A stretch of 64,000 nucleotides of DNA. It comes from Nymphaea colorata. Its lineage: Eukaryota > Streptophyta > Magnoliopsida > Nymphaeales > Nymphaeaceae. Location of the stretch: NCBI RefSeq assembly GCF_008831285.2, contig NC_045145.1, forward strand, positions 496,001 through 560,000. The letters run 5' to 3'. The position numbers and the translations under genes were made by a program. The notes beneath the pieces are model-generated. The model was not told where the DNA came from, did not search any database, and saw nothing but the letters and a program-made list of their open reading frames with translations. Of this stretch, positions 32,126-42,866 are shown piece by piece (within the stretch, counting starts at the first letter, position 1; each line of letters begins with the position of its first letter).

Positions 32126-32438
32126 AGAAAGTGGGAGGAACCATCAAGTCACTGGTGATGGAGCTAAAGGAGTGTGGATATTGCTGGCTCCTAGAGGAGG
32201 CATGTTGGAGGGTGAGGTTGAGGTGTTAGAGCAGATTTTCAGCTTCCACAGAGAATATGGTGAACAGATTACAATAATCTCTTTGGTTGATGCTCTAGTC
32301 CGAAAGCTTCGTCTACACCTTGATGGAAGGAGAGTGTGGGCTGTTTGCAGAAGAACTTTAGAAGGTTTTCAGTACAGAGTGAAGGAGGAAAAAGGGAACC
32401 CTATGGTTGATTTTGGTGTGTTCATAATGCCCATTTAA
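31998..32438 (+). CDS. Chimeric open frame: integrase scrap fused to an unassigned domain
   Basis: An uninterrupted 146-codon frame from an ATG at 31998 to TAA. Residues 1 to about 42 are copia integrase (IKCLESDN..., EYQFSEQF). From about residue 45 the sequence (VWILLAPRGGMLEGEVEVLE, then LVDALVRKLRLHLDGRRVWA and VDFGVFIMPI) matches no family I can name. Its last 34 residues are repeated, diverged, at 19,781-19,880 in NLR copy 1, so that part predates the fusion. There is no evidence of expression. It may be chance read-through of a decayed junction, and I call it with low confidence. Confidence 0.35.
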   Translation: MKFLQKFQKFYKIVETQFEIHIKCLESDNKTRYEYQFSEQFERESGRNHQVTGDGAKGVWILLAPRGGMLEGEVEVLEQIFSFHREYGEQITIISLVDALVRKLRLHLDGRRVWAVCRRTLEGFQYRVKEEKGNPMVDFGVFIMPI

Positions 32439-33237
32439 AGGAGGGGAAATTTATTTTGTGCAGACCAACAGTTGCTCATAGTTTGTTTTCTCTTTTTGCT
32501 CATTCAGAGGGTTTAGTCAACCCTTTGTTTTTCTGAATGTGAAAATAAGCATTTGTATAATGCTAACCTTTATCTGTATGGGTGATTTTGTTTAAATAAA
32601 GGTAAGGGGCCTAATCCCCATAAAGCTGCTACTGTGAATGGATTTGTTTTTACCTATCATAATTCAAGAATATGCATGTTGAATTCATTTTCAAGCTGAT
32701 ATGAATCCAATCCATTTCCAGTGGGTGTGGTGTTTCTTCGGACCGGAGTAATTGCAACTGGAAGGCTTCATTGAGCACAACACCTTGGGAGCCTACTGGA
32801 AATGCCTCCCGAAACTAAGACATCAATGCCTTTCTGACATCCCCAATTTCAAGCCTCTGGTGGATTTCAATAATATTACTCTCCAAAAAAATGATGCAGT
32901 AGCAACAACAGGTCCCAAGGATGCAAAGGAACAGATTGCCTGCCTCTCCAAGCTTGAATTGTTGGCAATCAACAGCTGTTCTGCACTCCACCCCCGGCCG
33001 GAGTTAACGGACCATCTTGACTATTTCTGTTCCTGACATGCGATCTGTTTTCTCTTGTGAAGGCTGTCCACATGGAGGAACCTAGCAGAGGATTAGATTG
33101 TGAACCATGCCAAACAAGAAGGAGATGGTTTTGGTCAGCTTAGGTTCACGTTCGGTGTGAATCCAGCGAAAGAGGGAGCATGATTTCGGCATCTGCTGTT
33201 GGTGGTGTCAATATAGATTTTTCATATTCTATAATGT
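32337..33237 (+). pseudogene. NLR copy 3: unassigned 3' block plus LRR tail
   Basis: Duplicate of 19,781-20,682 with matching ends ('tgggctgtttgcag' and 'catattctataatg'). The first part ends VDFGVFIMPI at a TAA near 32,438. An intron-like gap ends 'catttccag' at about 32,720. The LRR tail (32,752-33,036) reads WKCLPKLRHQCLSDIPNF, then IACLSKLELLAINSCSAL, ending at TGA. Its first LRR is out of frame (the sequence reading VWCLSQLEELLLEGF in copy 1 is shifted here). Immediately downstream is the 3' LTR of the minus-strand copia element. Confidence 0.75.
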
Positions 33238-33759
33238 ATCAAATATTATCAAGATAATTATGCAAAAATGATTGTAGCAACTTTTATGTTCGAAATAAAA
33301 TTTACAGTTTATATTTATACAACGGGCACAACGTGAAAGGAAAAATGCAAGACTAAAATTTTAAGTGGTTCGGATTAAAAATAATCCTACGTCCAGTGTC
33401 TCTCACACCAACAAAAACGATGGATATGAGGTTCCCTTGATGAGAGAATTTATACATGTTTCTTGGAGGGATTGTTACAGATTTGTTTAAAATTCAAACA
33501 ATCCTTCCTTAAATTTCTAGTTTCTATAATCATTTCTTTCTCCTTTGATGAGGATACATTGCCACTTTTCTTGCCTAGATTCCCTGCCTTGTGATGTGTT
33601 ATTCCTTGATTTATCACTCCAAATCTAATGGGTATAGTTGCCTTTTTGTTTGATTTGTCATGATCTTCATGATTTTCTTCATTCGTTGAGCTGGCATGAT
33701 CTTCATGATTTCCTTCATCTGGTGAGCAGCTGTGACGATCTGCAGCTTGTGCGTTAACA
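33235..33759 (-). repeat. 3' LTR of the copia element
   Basis: About 525 bp. The minus strand begins TGTTAACGCACAAGCTGC directly after a G-rich polypurine tract. The other end is placed at the TG at 33235, because there the shared NLR-tail duplication stops ('tataatg'). It contains the 'aagtggttcgga' motif seen also in the solo LTR at 19.1 kb. No second LTR is available for dating. Confidence 0.75.
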
Positions 33760-33768
33760 TCCCCCTTC
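33760..33768 (-). promoter_or_regulatory. Polypurine tract
   Basis: Minus-strand 'gaaggggga' immediately before the LTR TG; the usual plus-strand DNA primer site of LTR elements. Confidence 0.75.
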
Positions 33769-33771
33769 AAT

Positions 33772-34340
33772 CTCGAGCGTAGACTGTAGCGAAGTCCAAG
33801 ATTGTGACCCAATGTTGTCAATCGATGATGGGGCAATGGCTTTGTAAACATATCAGCAAGCTGATGAGCGGACGAAATAAATTGAGTAACTAACGATCCA
33901 AGTGCCACTTTTTGCCATACAAAATGAAAATCAAGCTCAATATGCTTCATCCGAGAGTGATGGGCCATTTTGATGGTGGATTGCAAAGCAGAAAGATTGT
34001 CACATCAAAGCAAGGGAGGTTGAGAGAGAAACAGTCCAAGATCTCTAAGAATGAACATGATCCAAGTTAGTTCTGCTGCTGTTGTTGCAAGAGCACGACA
34101 TTCTACTTCACAAGAAGATCGCACAACACTTTGTGGTATTTTAGATGCCCAGGAAATACAATTGGGGCCCCAAAAGGTGAAGTAGCCTGTGGTAGAGCGA
34201 CGAATGGAGGGGCAGCTGGCCCAATCTGCATTAGAATAAGCACGAACTGATAATTTGTTGGGCTTAAAGAATTGCATCCCAAGAGAGATAGTACCTTGAA
34301 TATAGCAAAGAATGCTTTTCAGCAACTAGAAATGTCGCAG
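33772..34340 (-). pseudogene. Copia RNase H domain
   Basis: Minus-strand reading shows LSVRAYSNADWASCPS, RRSTTGYFTFWG, VVRSSCEVECRALA, then CDNLSALQ and HIELDFHFV, and ends with ADMFTKPLPHHR. This is the RNase H of Ty1/copia, which degrades the RNA strand during replication. Two stops interrupt it: one near 34,327 just upstream, and a TGA at about 34,005 directly before CDNLSAL, where most family members have Trp. Reading continues past the polypurine tract into the LTR. Confidence 0.85.
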
Positions 34341-35383
34341 GGAGGGAACGTGCATAAACTGTGACACATAATCAACAGCATAAGTGATGTCTGGTCGTGT
34401 AAACATAAGATATTGCAGAGTGCCAACAAGACTACGATACAATGTAGCATTGGGATATGTTTCTTCTTCTGCAGTGTTGTTTCTAGAAACATTAGTAACC
34501 ATTGGGGTAACAGTTGATCTGCACGATTGCATCTGAGCGCATTCTACAATTTCCATAGCATAGCATTGCTGGTTGAGGAATAGTCCAGAAGCAATGCGTT
34601 GAACTTGAATGCCTAAGAAATAATGTAAGTCCTCAAGATCATTCATAGCAAATGTACGTGATACTTCCTTTTGAAAGGATGCAAGAAAAGTTGGACTGCT
34701 ACCAGTGAGAATGATATCATCCACATATAATAGAAGTATAATTACAGTCGACTATTGCAGTTGAACAAATAATGATGGATCTGCAGAGCTGGCTTGAAAA
34801 TTGTGAGAAAATAAGAATTGAGCAAATCGATCATACCAAGCTCGAGGGGCCTGTTTGAGGAGGCCATATAGCGCACAATTTAAGTAGCAAACAAGGTGTG
34901 GAAATCCATCATCTTTGAAACATGGAGGCTGCTCAATGAATACAGTTTCAGTCAAATAGCCATTCAAGAATGCATTTTTGACATCAAGTTGTTTAAGTGG
35001 CCAGGTATTCATAAGAGCAACAGAGAGAATGATCAGAATAGCCGCTGGTTTAACAACTGGTGAAAAGGTTTCAAGGAAATCCACGCCTTCAACTTGAGTA
35101 TAACCCTGTGCTACTAGCCTTGCCTAAGTCTATCAATGTGGCCATCACTATTCAATTTGGTTTTGTAAACCCATTGGCTGGCAATAATATGCATGGAGGG
35201 ATTGCGAGGTACCAAGGTCCATGTGTCATTTGCAATCAATGCTGTCATTTCATCCTCCATAGCTTGCCTCCAACCGGGATGTTTAACAGCAATGGAAAAA
35301 TGTCTTGGTTGGGTGGGAGCATGGGTAGTTAATATGTATTTGGGATTGGGTTTAACAATACCATTTTGAGAATGCATGACCAT
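34341..35383 (-). pseudogene. Copia reverse transcriptase domain
   Basis: Minus-strand blocks: HPGWRQAMEDEMTAL and QWVYKTKLNSDG (N-terminal RT), [28 protein letters not shown] (first catalytic Asp), [17 protein letters not shown], then YVDDIIL at about 34,724 (catalytic YVDD), and ending TRPDITYAVDYVSQFMH. A frame shift lies near 35,120 and a TAG at about 34,753, ten codons before YVDD. All catalytic residues remain visible, so the damage is by stops and shifts, not by core mutation. Confidence 0.9.
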
Positions 35384-35560
35384 AGGATGAGACAGTCTAG
35401 TAGAGGTATTAGGTAAGGCATTAGATGAGATTGGAGAGGGTGAGCTAGGTGGCGATGACGAGTGAGGAGCTGGCGACCTAAGCGGTGATGGTGAGAAGAA
35501 GCAAGAAAGGGAGGTTCTGTTTCACAATTGTGAAGTCTCACAAGATCAGGGGAGTTCACT
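35384..35560 (-). pseudogene. Copia Ser/Pro-rich integrase-RT linker
   Basis: In one minus-strand frame the translation is Ser/Pro-rich (SSSPPSSPSPISS), as in the normally long linker between integrase and RT. It is preceded by an abrupt loss of the integrase C-terminal region. Confidence 0.6.
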
Positions 35561-36400
35561 TCAGTGAGAGCAGGTTGGTAAATTACTATGAAATAGTAAA
35601 GTTAATCCAAGTTCAGTAACTGACCTGTGTTTCCACTCCACCAACCCATTCTGTTTAGGAGTTTTTGGGCAAGCCTTGAGATATTTGATTCCACATTCTC
35701 TTAAATAAGAGAGAAAAACAGCGCTCTTAAATTCACCACCTTCATCACTTTGAAAATTGTTTACAAATCTTCCGAATTGCGTTGTCACCATCTTATGAAA
35801 TTCCATAAACTTTGTAAAAAAATCAGACTTAGATTTTAAAGGATAGATCCAGGAGTATCGAGAGTGGTGATCAACAAAGACAGCATAATATCAAAATTTT
35901 TGACAAGAATCAACCGGTGCTGGTCCCCAAAGATCACAATGAATTTTTTCAAAGGGTTCATAATGTTCATCATCTAATGGAAGAAAAGGAAAACGTGTTG
36001 CTTTTCCCAATTGACAACTTTGACAAATAGAAAACATAGACTTTTTTGCTGTCAAATTTATTCTACCCTTGGACGATAAAAAATCAATGATCTTAGCTGA
36101 TGGATGCCCGAGGCGACTATGCCAAATTTCTGACGTTGCTGTTATTAAACGATCAGACAAGAATACTGCCTCCAGTCTGGTCTTGAGCACGTATAAGTCT
36201 TCCTGTCTAGCTCCCTTGGCAATCATCTGATTGGTTTCCTTGTCCTTAATCAAAAACAAATCAGATGTAAACTCAAATACATAGGGCATATAAGATGTAA
36301 GCTGACTTACAGAAATAAGATTTTTCTTTATCGCAGGAACAACCAGCACATTATCAAGAGGGAGAGTTGTATTTCCAAGATCAATATTAGTAGAGCCAAT
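35561..36400 (-). pseudogene. Copia integrase
   Basis: Minus strand: IKKNLISVSQL, the zinc-binding block WHSRLGHPSAK and CQSCQLGK, then IHCDLWGPAP (first catalytic Asp), FQSDEGGEF (second Asp) and QNGLVEWKHRS (catalytic Glu). A TGA at about 35,892 separates the first Asp from the rest; flanking sequence stays in the same frame. The normal core asparagine after the second Asp is Glu here (SDEG rather than SDNG). The domain ends abruptly after LTLLFHSNLPT, so the usual 100-plus following residues are deleted. Confidence 0.9.
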
Positions 36401-37030
36401 ATGAGTTGTATTTAATGAGATGTTTTAGTTTACCTGGATCATCTGTAACATGAGAAGTTGTGCCAGTGTCTGGATACCAGTTTGCATTATTAGGATCGGC
36501 AACTTGAACAATGGAAAAAAATTTTGGAAGATCTTTGGGCTGATACACCTGATTGAATCTGTGGTAGCATTTGAATGCCGTGTCATTACTCAAGCCAAAA
36601 ATTTGGCGCACTGCTTTGACTGAAGATTGAGTGGTATTTCGTCCGGCATTGGCTGGAGTGTTGGTGGGATGAGATTGAGAAGCAGGTGGAAATCCATGTC
36701 CTCGCGAGTTGAAGCAAGAGTTACTATTTTTTCTGTTATAGTGATCACATCCTCTGTAATTGTGAGAGTAAGAGGGTTGAACTTGAACTTGCAGGCTTAT
36801 GAACGCAGCATTAGGATTAAGTTGGAACCCATGGAGGTTTTTCACGTTGTCGTGGCTTTCAAGCAGTGAAACAACATCAATATATGCAGGAATAGGAGGT
36901 CGAAGTATCGAAGTCATAAACAATTCATAACCTGATCCAAGCCCATTTATGAGCCAACAAACTTTGTCTTGATCCAACAGAGGTTTCCCAATGGCTGCCA
37001 ACTCATCACATATGGTTTTGAAACCTGTTA
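36401..37030 (-). pseudogene. Copia gag C-terminal part and protease
   Basis: Minus strand from the satellite edge: FKTICDELAAIGKPL, then LINGLGSGYELFMTSIL, typical of copia gag, a Gln/Asn/Ser-rich stretch, then WYPDTGTTSHVTDD, the protease active-site block (D[T/S]G). No CCHC zinc knuckle is seen. The frame is lost near 36,410 before integrase. The N-terminal half of gag should lie above 37,030 but is replaced by satellite sequence. Confidence 0.85.
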
Positions 37031-40000
37031 AATGACTTGAATAAAAAACTAATCCGTGAATGTGCTTAAACATGCATGTTGAATGATTTAGTGGATTGAA
37101 ATCACAAGCTTGAATGACCATAAATGACATTTAAGTGATTTACTTGTTGTATTTTAGTTAATATAATATGTTTCGCTAGTTATTACATCTATAATGAATG
37201 ATTTAAATGGTTGAAACTAAAAGTTTATATGAAAAAAATTGAGATTCAAGTCGTTCGTTTGATCCCTTATCATTTACCTTAATGCGTTTCACTTGTTATT
37301 ACATGTACAACGATTGATTTTGTTGATTCAAATCACAAGTTCAAGTGGATGCAAATGAGATCTATGCATTAGTTTGATCTCTTGTAGTTAACCCAATGAG
37401 TTGAACTTGCAGTTACATCAATAGTAAGGATCCAATTAATTGAAATTACAAGTTTGTATCAATACGAGTGGGATTTAAGCGATTCGTCTAAGCATGCATA
37501 TTTCTTTGAATGTGCTTAACTTGTTGCTACATCCACGTTGAATGATTTTGTGGATTTAAATCACAAGTTTGCATGAAAATGAATGAAATTGAAGTGGTTC
37601 ATTTGATCTTTTATAGTTAATCTAATGTGTTTTACTTGTTATTATATGTATAAGGAATTATTTAAGTGATTGAAATCACCAATTCATATGGAGACAAATC
37701 GGATGTATACATTTGTTTGATGCTTGTAGTCAGTCCAATAAGTAGAACTTTTTGTTCGTATCAATACGAGTGGGATTTTTGTAATTCATTTCATCACGTC
37801 TACTTAATTAAATGTATTTACCTTGTTGTGACATCCATATTGAATGATTTAGTTGATTGAAATCGCAAGTTTGCATGGAAATAAATAAGAATCGGGTCGT
37901 TTGTTTGATCCCTTGGAGTTAATTTAAAGTGTTTCACTTTTTATTACATCTATGATGAACGATTTAAATAATTGAAACCACAAGTTTATATAGATACAAA
38001 TGAGATCTATGAGTTAGTTTGATCCAATGAGTTCAACCCATTGTTACATCTATTGTGAATGATCCAAGTGATTGAATTCACAAGTACGCATCAATAGAGG
38101 TGGGATTTAAGTGATTCATTCGATCACACATATTTAATTGAATATGCATAACTTGATCAAATGAATCGCTTACATCCCACTCGTATTTAAACGAACTTGT
38201 GCTTTAAATCCCTTAGAAAGTTAACTATAAATGTCTCAACAATAGCAAGGATCTTAGGAAATGAAATCACATGTTTGTATCAACACAGGTGAAACTACAA
38301 GGGATCAAACTAGAGCATAAACCTCATTTGTATCCATATGATCTTGTGATTTAAATCATTTAAGTTAGTCATTATAGATGTAATAACAAGTGAAACGCAT
38401 TAGATACACTATAAGTGTGCAAATAAACGACTTGAATCTTATTTGTTTTCATACAAACTTGAGATTTCAATCCACTAAATCATTCAATATAGATGCAATA
38501 ACAAGTTAAGTACATTCAATCAAATATGTGTGATCAAATGAATCACTGAAATACCACTCCTATTGATACGAACTTGTGATTTCAATACCTTAGGTCATTC
38601 ACTATAAATATAACAAGTTAAACTCATTGAATTAAGTAAAAGGTATCAAACAAAAGCATAGATCCCACTTGTATCCATAAGAACTTGTGATTTCAATCAT
38701 TTAAATCGTTCATTACACATGTAATAACAAGTGAAACACATTAGATTAAATATAGGGGAGCAAATTAACCACTTGAATCTTGCTCATTCTCACACAAACT
38801 TATGATTTCGATCAAATGAATCATTCAAAATGTATGTATTAACAAGTTAAAAACATTCAATTAAATATGTGTGATCAAATGAATCACTTAAATTCGACTC
38901 GTGTTTTTACAAACAACTGATTTCAATCGATTATATCGCGTACTATAGATGTAACGACAAATTGATTTCTTTCGATTAACTATTAGGGATGAAACTAATG
39001 TATAGATCCCATTTTTAACTATATGAACTTGTGTGATTTCAATCATTTAAATGTTAACTATAAAAGTAATAAACGGTGAAACACATTAGGGATCAATTGA
39101 ATGACTTGAATAAAAAACTAATGCATGAAAGTGCTTAAACATGCATGTTGAATGATTTAGTGGATTGAAATCACAAGCTTGAATGACCATAAATGACATT
39201 TAAGTGATTTACTTGTTGTATTTTAGTTAATATAACATGTTTCGCTAGTTATTACATCTATAATGAATGATTTAAATGGTTGAAACTAAAAGTTTATATG
39301 AAAAAAATTGAGATTCAAGTCGTTCGTTTGATCGCTTATCATTACCTTAATGCGTTTCACTTGTTATTACATGTACAACGTTTGATTTTGTTGATTGAAA
39401 TCACTAGTTCAAGTGGATGCAAATGGGATCTATACAGTAGTTTGATCTCTTGTAGTTAACCCAATGAGTTGAACTTGCAGTTACATCAATAGTAAGGATC
39501 CAATGAATTGAAATTACAAGTTTGTATCAATACGAGTGGGATTTAAGCGATTCGTCTAAGCACGCATATTTCTTTGAATGTGATTAGCTTGTTGCTGCAT
39601 CCACGTTGAATGATTTTGTGGATTTAAATCACAAGTTTGCAAGAAAATGAATGAAATTGAAGTGGTTCATTTGATCTTTTATAGTTAATCTAATGTGTTT
39701 CACTTGTTATTATACGTATAAGGAATGATTTAAGTGATTGAAATCACCAATTCATATGGACACAAATCGGATGTATACATTAGTTTGATGCTTGTAGTCA
39801 GTCCAATAAGTAGAACTTTTTGTTCGTATCAATACGAGTGGGATTTTTGTGTATTTACCTTGTTGTGACATCCATATTGAATGATTTAGTTGATTGAAAT
39901 CGCAAGTTTGCATGGAAATAAATAAGAATCGGGTCATTTGTTTGATCCCTTGGAGTTAATTTAAAGTCTTTCACTTTTTATTACATCTATGATGAACGAT

Positions 40001-42860
40001 TTAAATAATTGAAACCACAAGTTTATATAGATACAAATGAGATCTATGAGTTAGTTTGATCCAATGAGTTTAACTCATTGTTACATCTATTGTGAATGAT
40101 CCAAGTGATTAAATTCACAAGTACGCATCAATAGAGGTGGGATTTAAGTGATTCATTCGATCACACATATTTAATTGAATATGCATAACTTGATCAAATG
40201 AATCGCTTACATCCCACTCGTATTTAAACGAACTTGTGCTTTAAATCCCTTAGAAAGTTAACTATAAATGTCTCAACAATAGCAAGGATCTTAGGAAATG
40301 AAATCACATGTTTGTATCAATACGGGTGAAACTACAAGGGATCAAACTAGAGCATAAACCTCATTTGTATCCATATGATCTTGTGATTTAAATCATTTAA
40401 GTTAGTCATTATAGATGTAATAACAAGTGAAACGCATTAGATACACTATAAGTGTGCAAATAAACGACTTGAATCTTATTTGTTTTCATACAAACTTGAG
40501 ATTTCAATCCACTAAATCATTCAATATAGATGCAACAACAAGTTAAGTACATTCAATCAAATATGTGTGATCAAATGAATCACTTAAATACCACTCCTAC
40601 TGATACGAACTTGTGATTTCAATACCTTAGGTCATTCACTATAAATATAACAAGTTAAACTCATTGAATTAAGTAAAAGGGATCAAAGAAAAGCATAGAT
40701 CCCACTTGTATCCATAAGAACTTGTGATTTCAATAATTTAAACCGTTCATTACACATGTAATAACAAGTGAAACACATTAGATTAAATATAGGGGAGCAA
40801 ATTAACCACTTGAATCTTGCTCATTCTCACACAAACTTATGATTTCGATCAAATGAATCATTCAAAATGTATGTATTAACAAGTTAAAAACATTCAATTA
40901 AATATGCGTCATCAAATGAATCACTTAAATTCGACTCGTGTTTATACAAACAACTGATTTCAATCGATTATATCGCGTACTATAGATGTAACGACAAATT
41001 GAATTCTTTCGATTAACTATTAGGGATGAAACTAATGTATAGATCCCATTTTTAACTATATGAACTTGTGTGATTTCAATCATTTTAACGTTCTTTATAA
41101 AAGTAATAAACGGTGAAACACATTAGGGATCAATTGAATGACTTGAATAAAAAACTAATGCATGAATGTGCTTAAACATGCATGTTGAATGATTTAGTGG
41201 ATTGAAATCACAAGCTTGAATGACCATAAATGACGTTTAAGTGATTTACTTGTTGTATTTTAGTTAATATAATATGTTTCGCTAGTTATTACATCTATAA
41301 TGAATGATTTAAATGGTTGAAACTAAAAGTTTATATGAAAAAAATTGAGATTCAAGTCGTTCGTTTGATCGCTTATCATTACCTTAATGCGTTTCACTTG
41401 TTATTACATGTACAACGTTTGATTTTGTTGATTGAAATCACAAGTTCAAGTGGATGCAAATGGGATCTATGCATTAGTTTGATCTCTTGTAGTTAACCCA
41501 ATGAGTTGAACTTGCAGTTACATCAATAGTATGGATCCAATGAATTGAAATTACAAGTTTGTATCAATACGAGTGGGATTTAAGCGATTCGTCTAAGCAC
41601 GAATATTTCTTTGAATGTGATTAGCTTGTTGCTACATCCACGTTGAATGATTTTGTGGATTTAAATCACAAGTTTGCATGAAAATGAATGAAATTGAAGT
41701 GGTTCATTTGATCTTTTATAGTTATTCTAATGTGTTTTACTTGTTATTATACGTATAAGGAATGATTTAAGTGATTGAAATCACCAATTCATATGGACAC
41801 AAATCGGATGTATACATTATTTTGATGCTTGTAGTCAGTCCAATAAGTAGAACTTTTTGTTCGTATCAATACGAGTGGGATTTTTGTAATTCATTTCATC
41901 ACGTCAACTTAATTAAATGTATTTACCTTGTAGTGACATCCATATTGAATGATTTAGTTGAATGAAATCGCAAGTTTGCATGGAAATAAATAAGAATCGG
42001 GTCGTTTGTTTGATCCCTTGGAGTTAATTTATAGTGTTTCACTTTTTATTACATCTATGATGAACGATTTAAATAATTGAAACCACAAGTTTATATAGAT
42101 ACAAATGAGATCTATGAGTTAGTTTGATCCAATGAGTTCAACTCATTGTTACATCTATTGTGAATGATCCAAGTGATTGAATTCACAAGTACGCATCAAT
42201 AGAGGTGGGATTTAATTGATTCATTCGATCACACATATTTAATTGAATATGCATAACTTGATCAAATGAATCGCTTACATCCCACTCGTATTTAAACGAA
42301 CTTGTGCTTTAAATCCCTTAGAAAGTTAACTATAAATGTCTCAACAATAGCAAGGATCTTAGGAAATGAAATCACATGTTTGTATCAATACGGGTGAAAC
42401 TACAAGGGATCAAACTAGAGCATAAACCCCATTTGTATCCATATGATCTTGTGATTTAAATCATTTAAGTTAGTCATTATAGATGTAATAACAAGTGAAA
42501 TGCATTAGATACACTATAAGTGTGCAAATAAACGACTTGAATCTTATTTGTTTTCATACAAACTTGAGATTTCAATCCACTAAATCATTCAATATAGATG
42601 CAACAACAAGTTAAGTACATTCAATCAAATATATGTGATCAAATTAATCACTTAAATACCACTCGTACTGATACGAACTTGTGATTTCAATACCTTTGGT
42701 CATTCACTATAAATATAACAAGTTAAACTCATTGAATTAAGTAAAAGGGATCAAACAAAAGCATAGATCCCACTTGTATCCATGAGAACTTGTGATTTCA
42801 ATCATTTAAACCGTTCATTACACATGTAATAACAATGTAATAACAAGTGAAACAGATTAA
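37031..42860 (+). repeat. Satellite array, long higher-order unit (18 monomers, ~2.05 kb)
   Basis: 'aatgacttgaataaaaaac' starts at 37031, 39100 and 41137, giving units of 2,069 and 2,037 bp and a third that breaks off at about 42,860. Unit 2 is shorter by a 32-bp deletion near 39,850. Each unit holds about 18 monomers of ~114 bp marked by 'ttgaaatcacaagtt' or its reverse complement: about ten forward, then eight reversed. There is no coding capacity. A peri/centromeric or other heterochromatic role is possible but not shown. Confidence 0.92.
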
Positions 42861-42866
42861 TCCCTT
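42825..42866. other. Orientation switch point of the satellite
   Basis: Left-type sequence runs to 'gaaacagatta' (about 42,859) and continues as right-type sequence in reversed order from 'cttgtgaattc' (about 42,864). Just before the switch 'atgtaataaca' is tandemly duplicated (42,826-42,845). Confidence 0.8.

Larger units (their letters stand above)
33235..37030 (-). mobile_element. Ty1/copia retrotransposon, 5'-truncated by satellite
   Basis: Minus-strand order from high to low coordinates: gag (truncated), protease, integrase, reverse transcriptase, RNase H, polypurine tract, 3' LTR. INT before RT defines Ty1/copia. The 5' LTR and N-terminal gag are absent because satellite DNA begins at 37,031. 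Inactivating changes: a frame shift near 36,410, a TGA near 35,892, loss of the integrase C-terminal region near 35,575, frame shifts near 35,380 and 35,120, and stops near 34,753, 34,327 and 34,005. It is a dead copy, inserted next to NLR copy 3. Confidence 0.9.

Noticed and set aside
35060-35332. 90-codon plus-strand frame in the copia region
   Set aside because: It is antisense to the reverse-transcriptase N-terminus.
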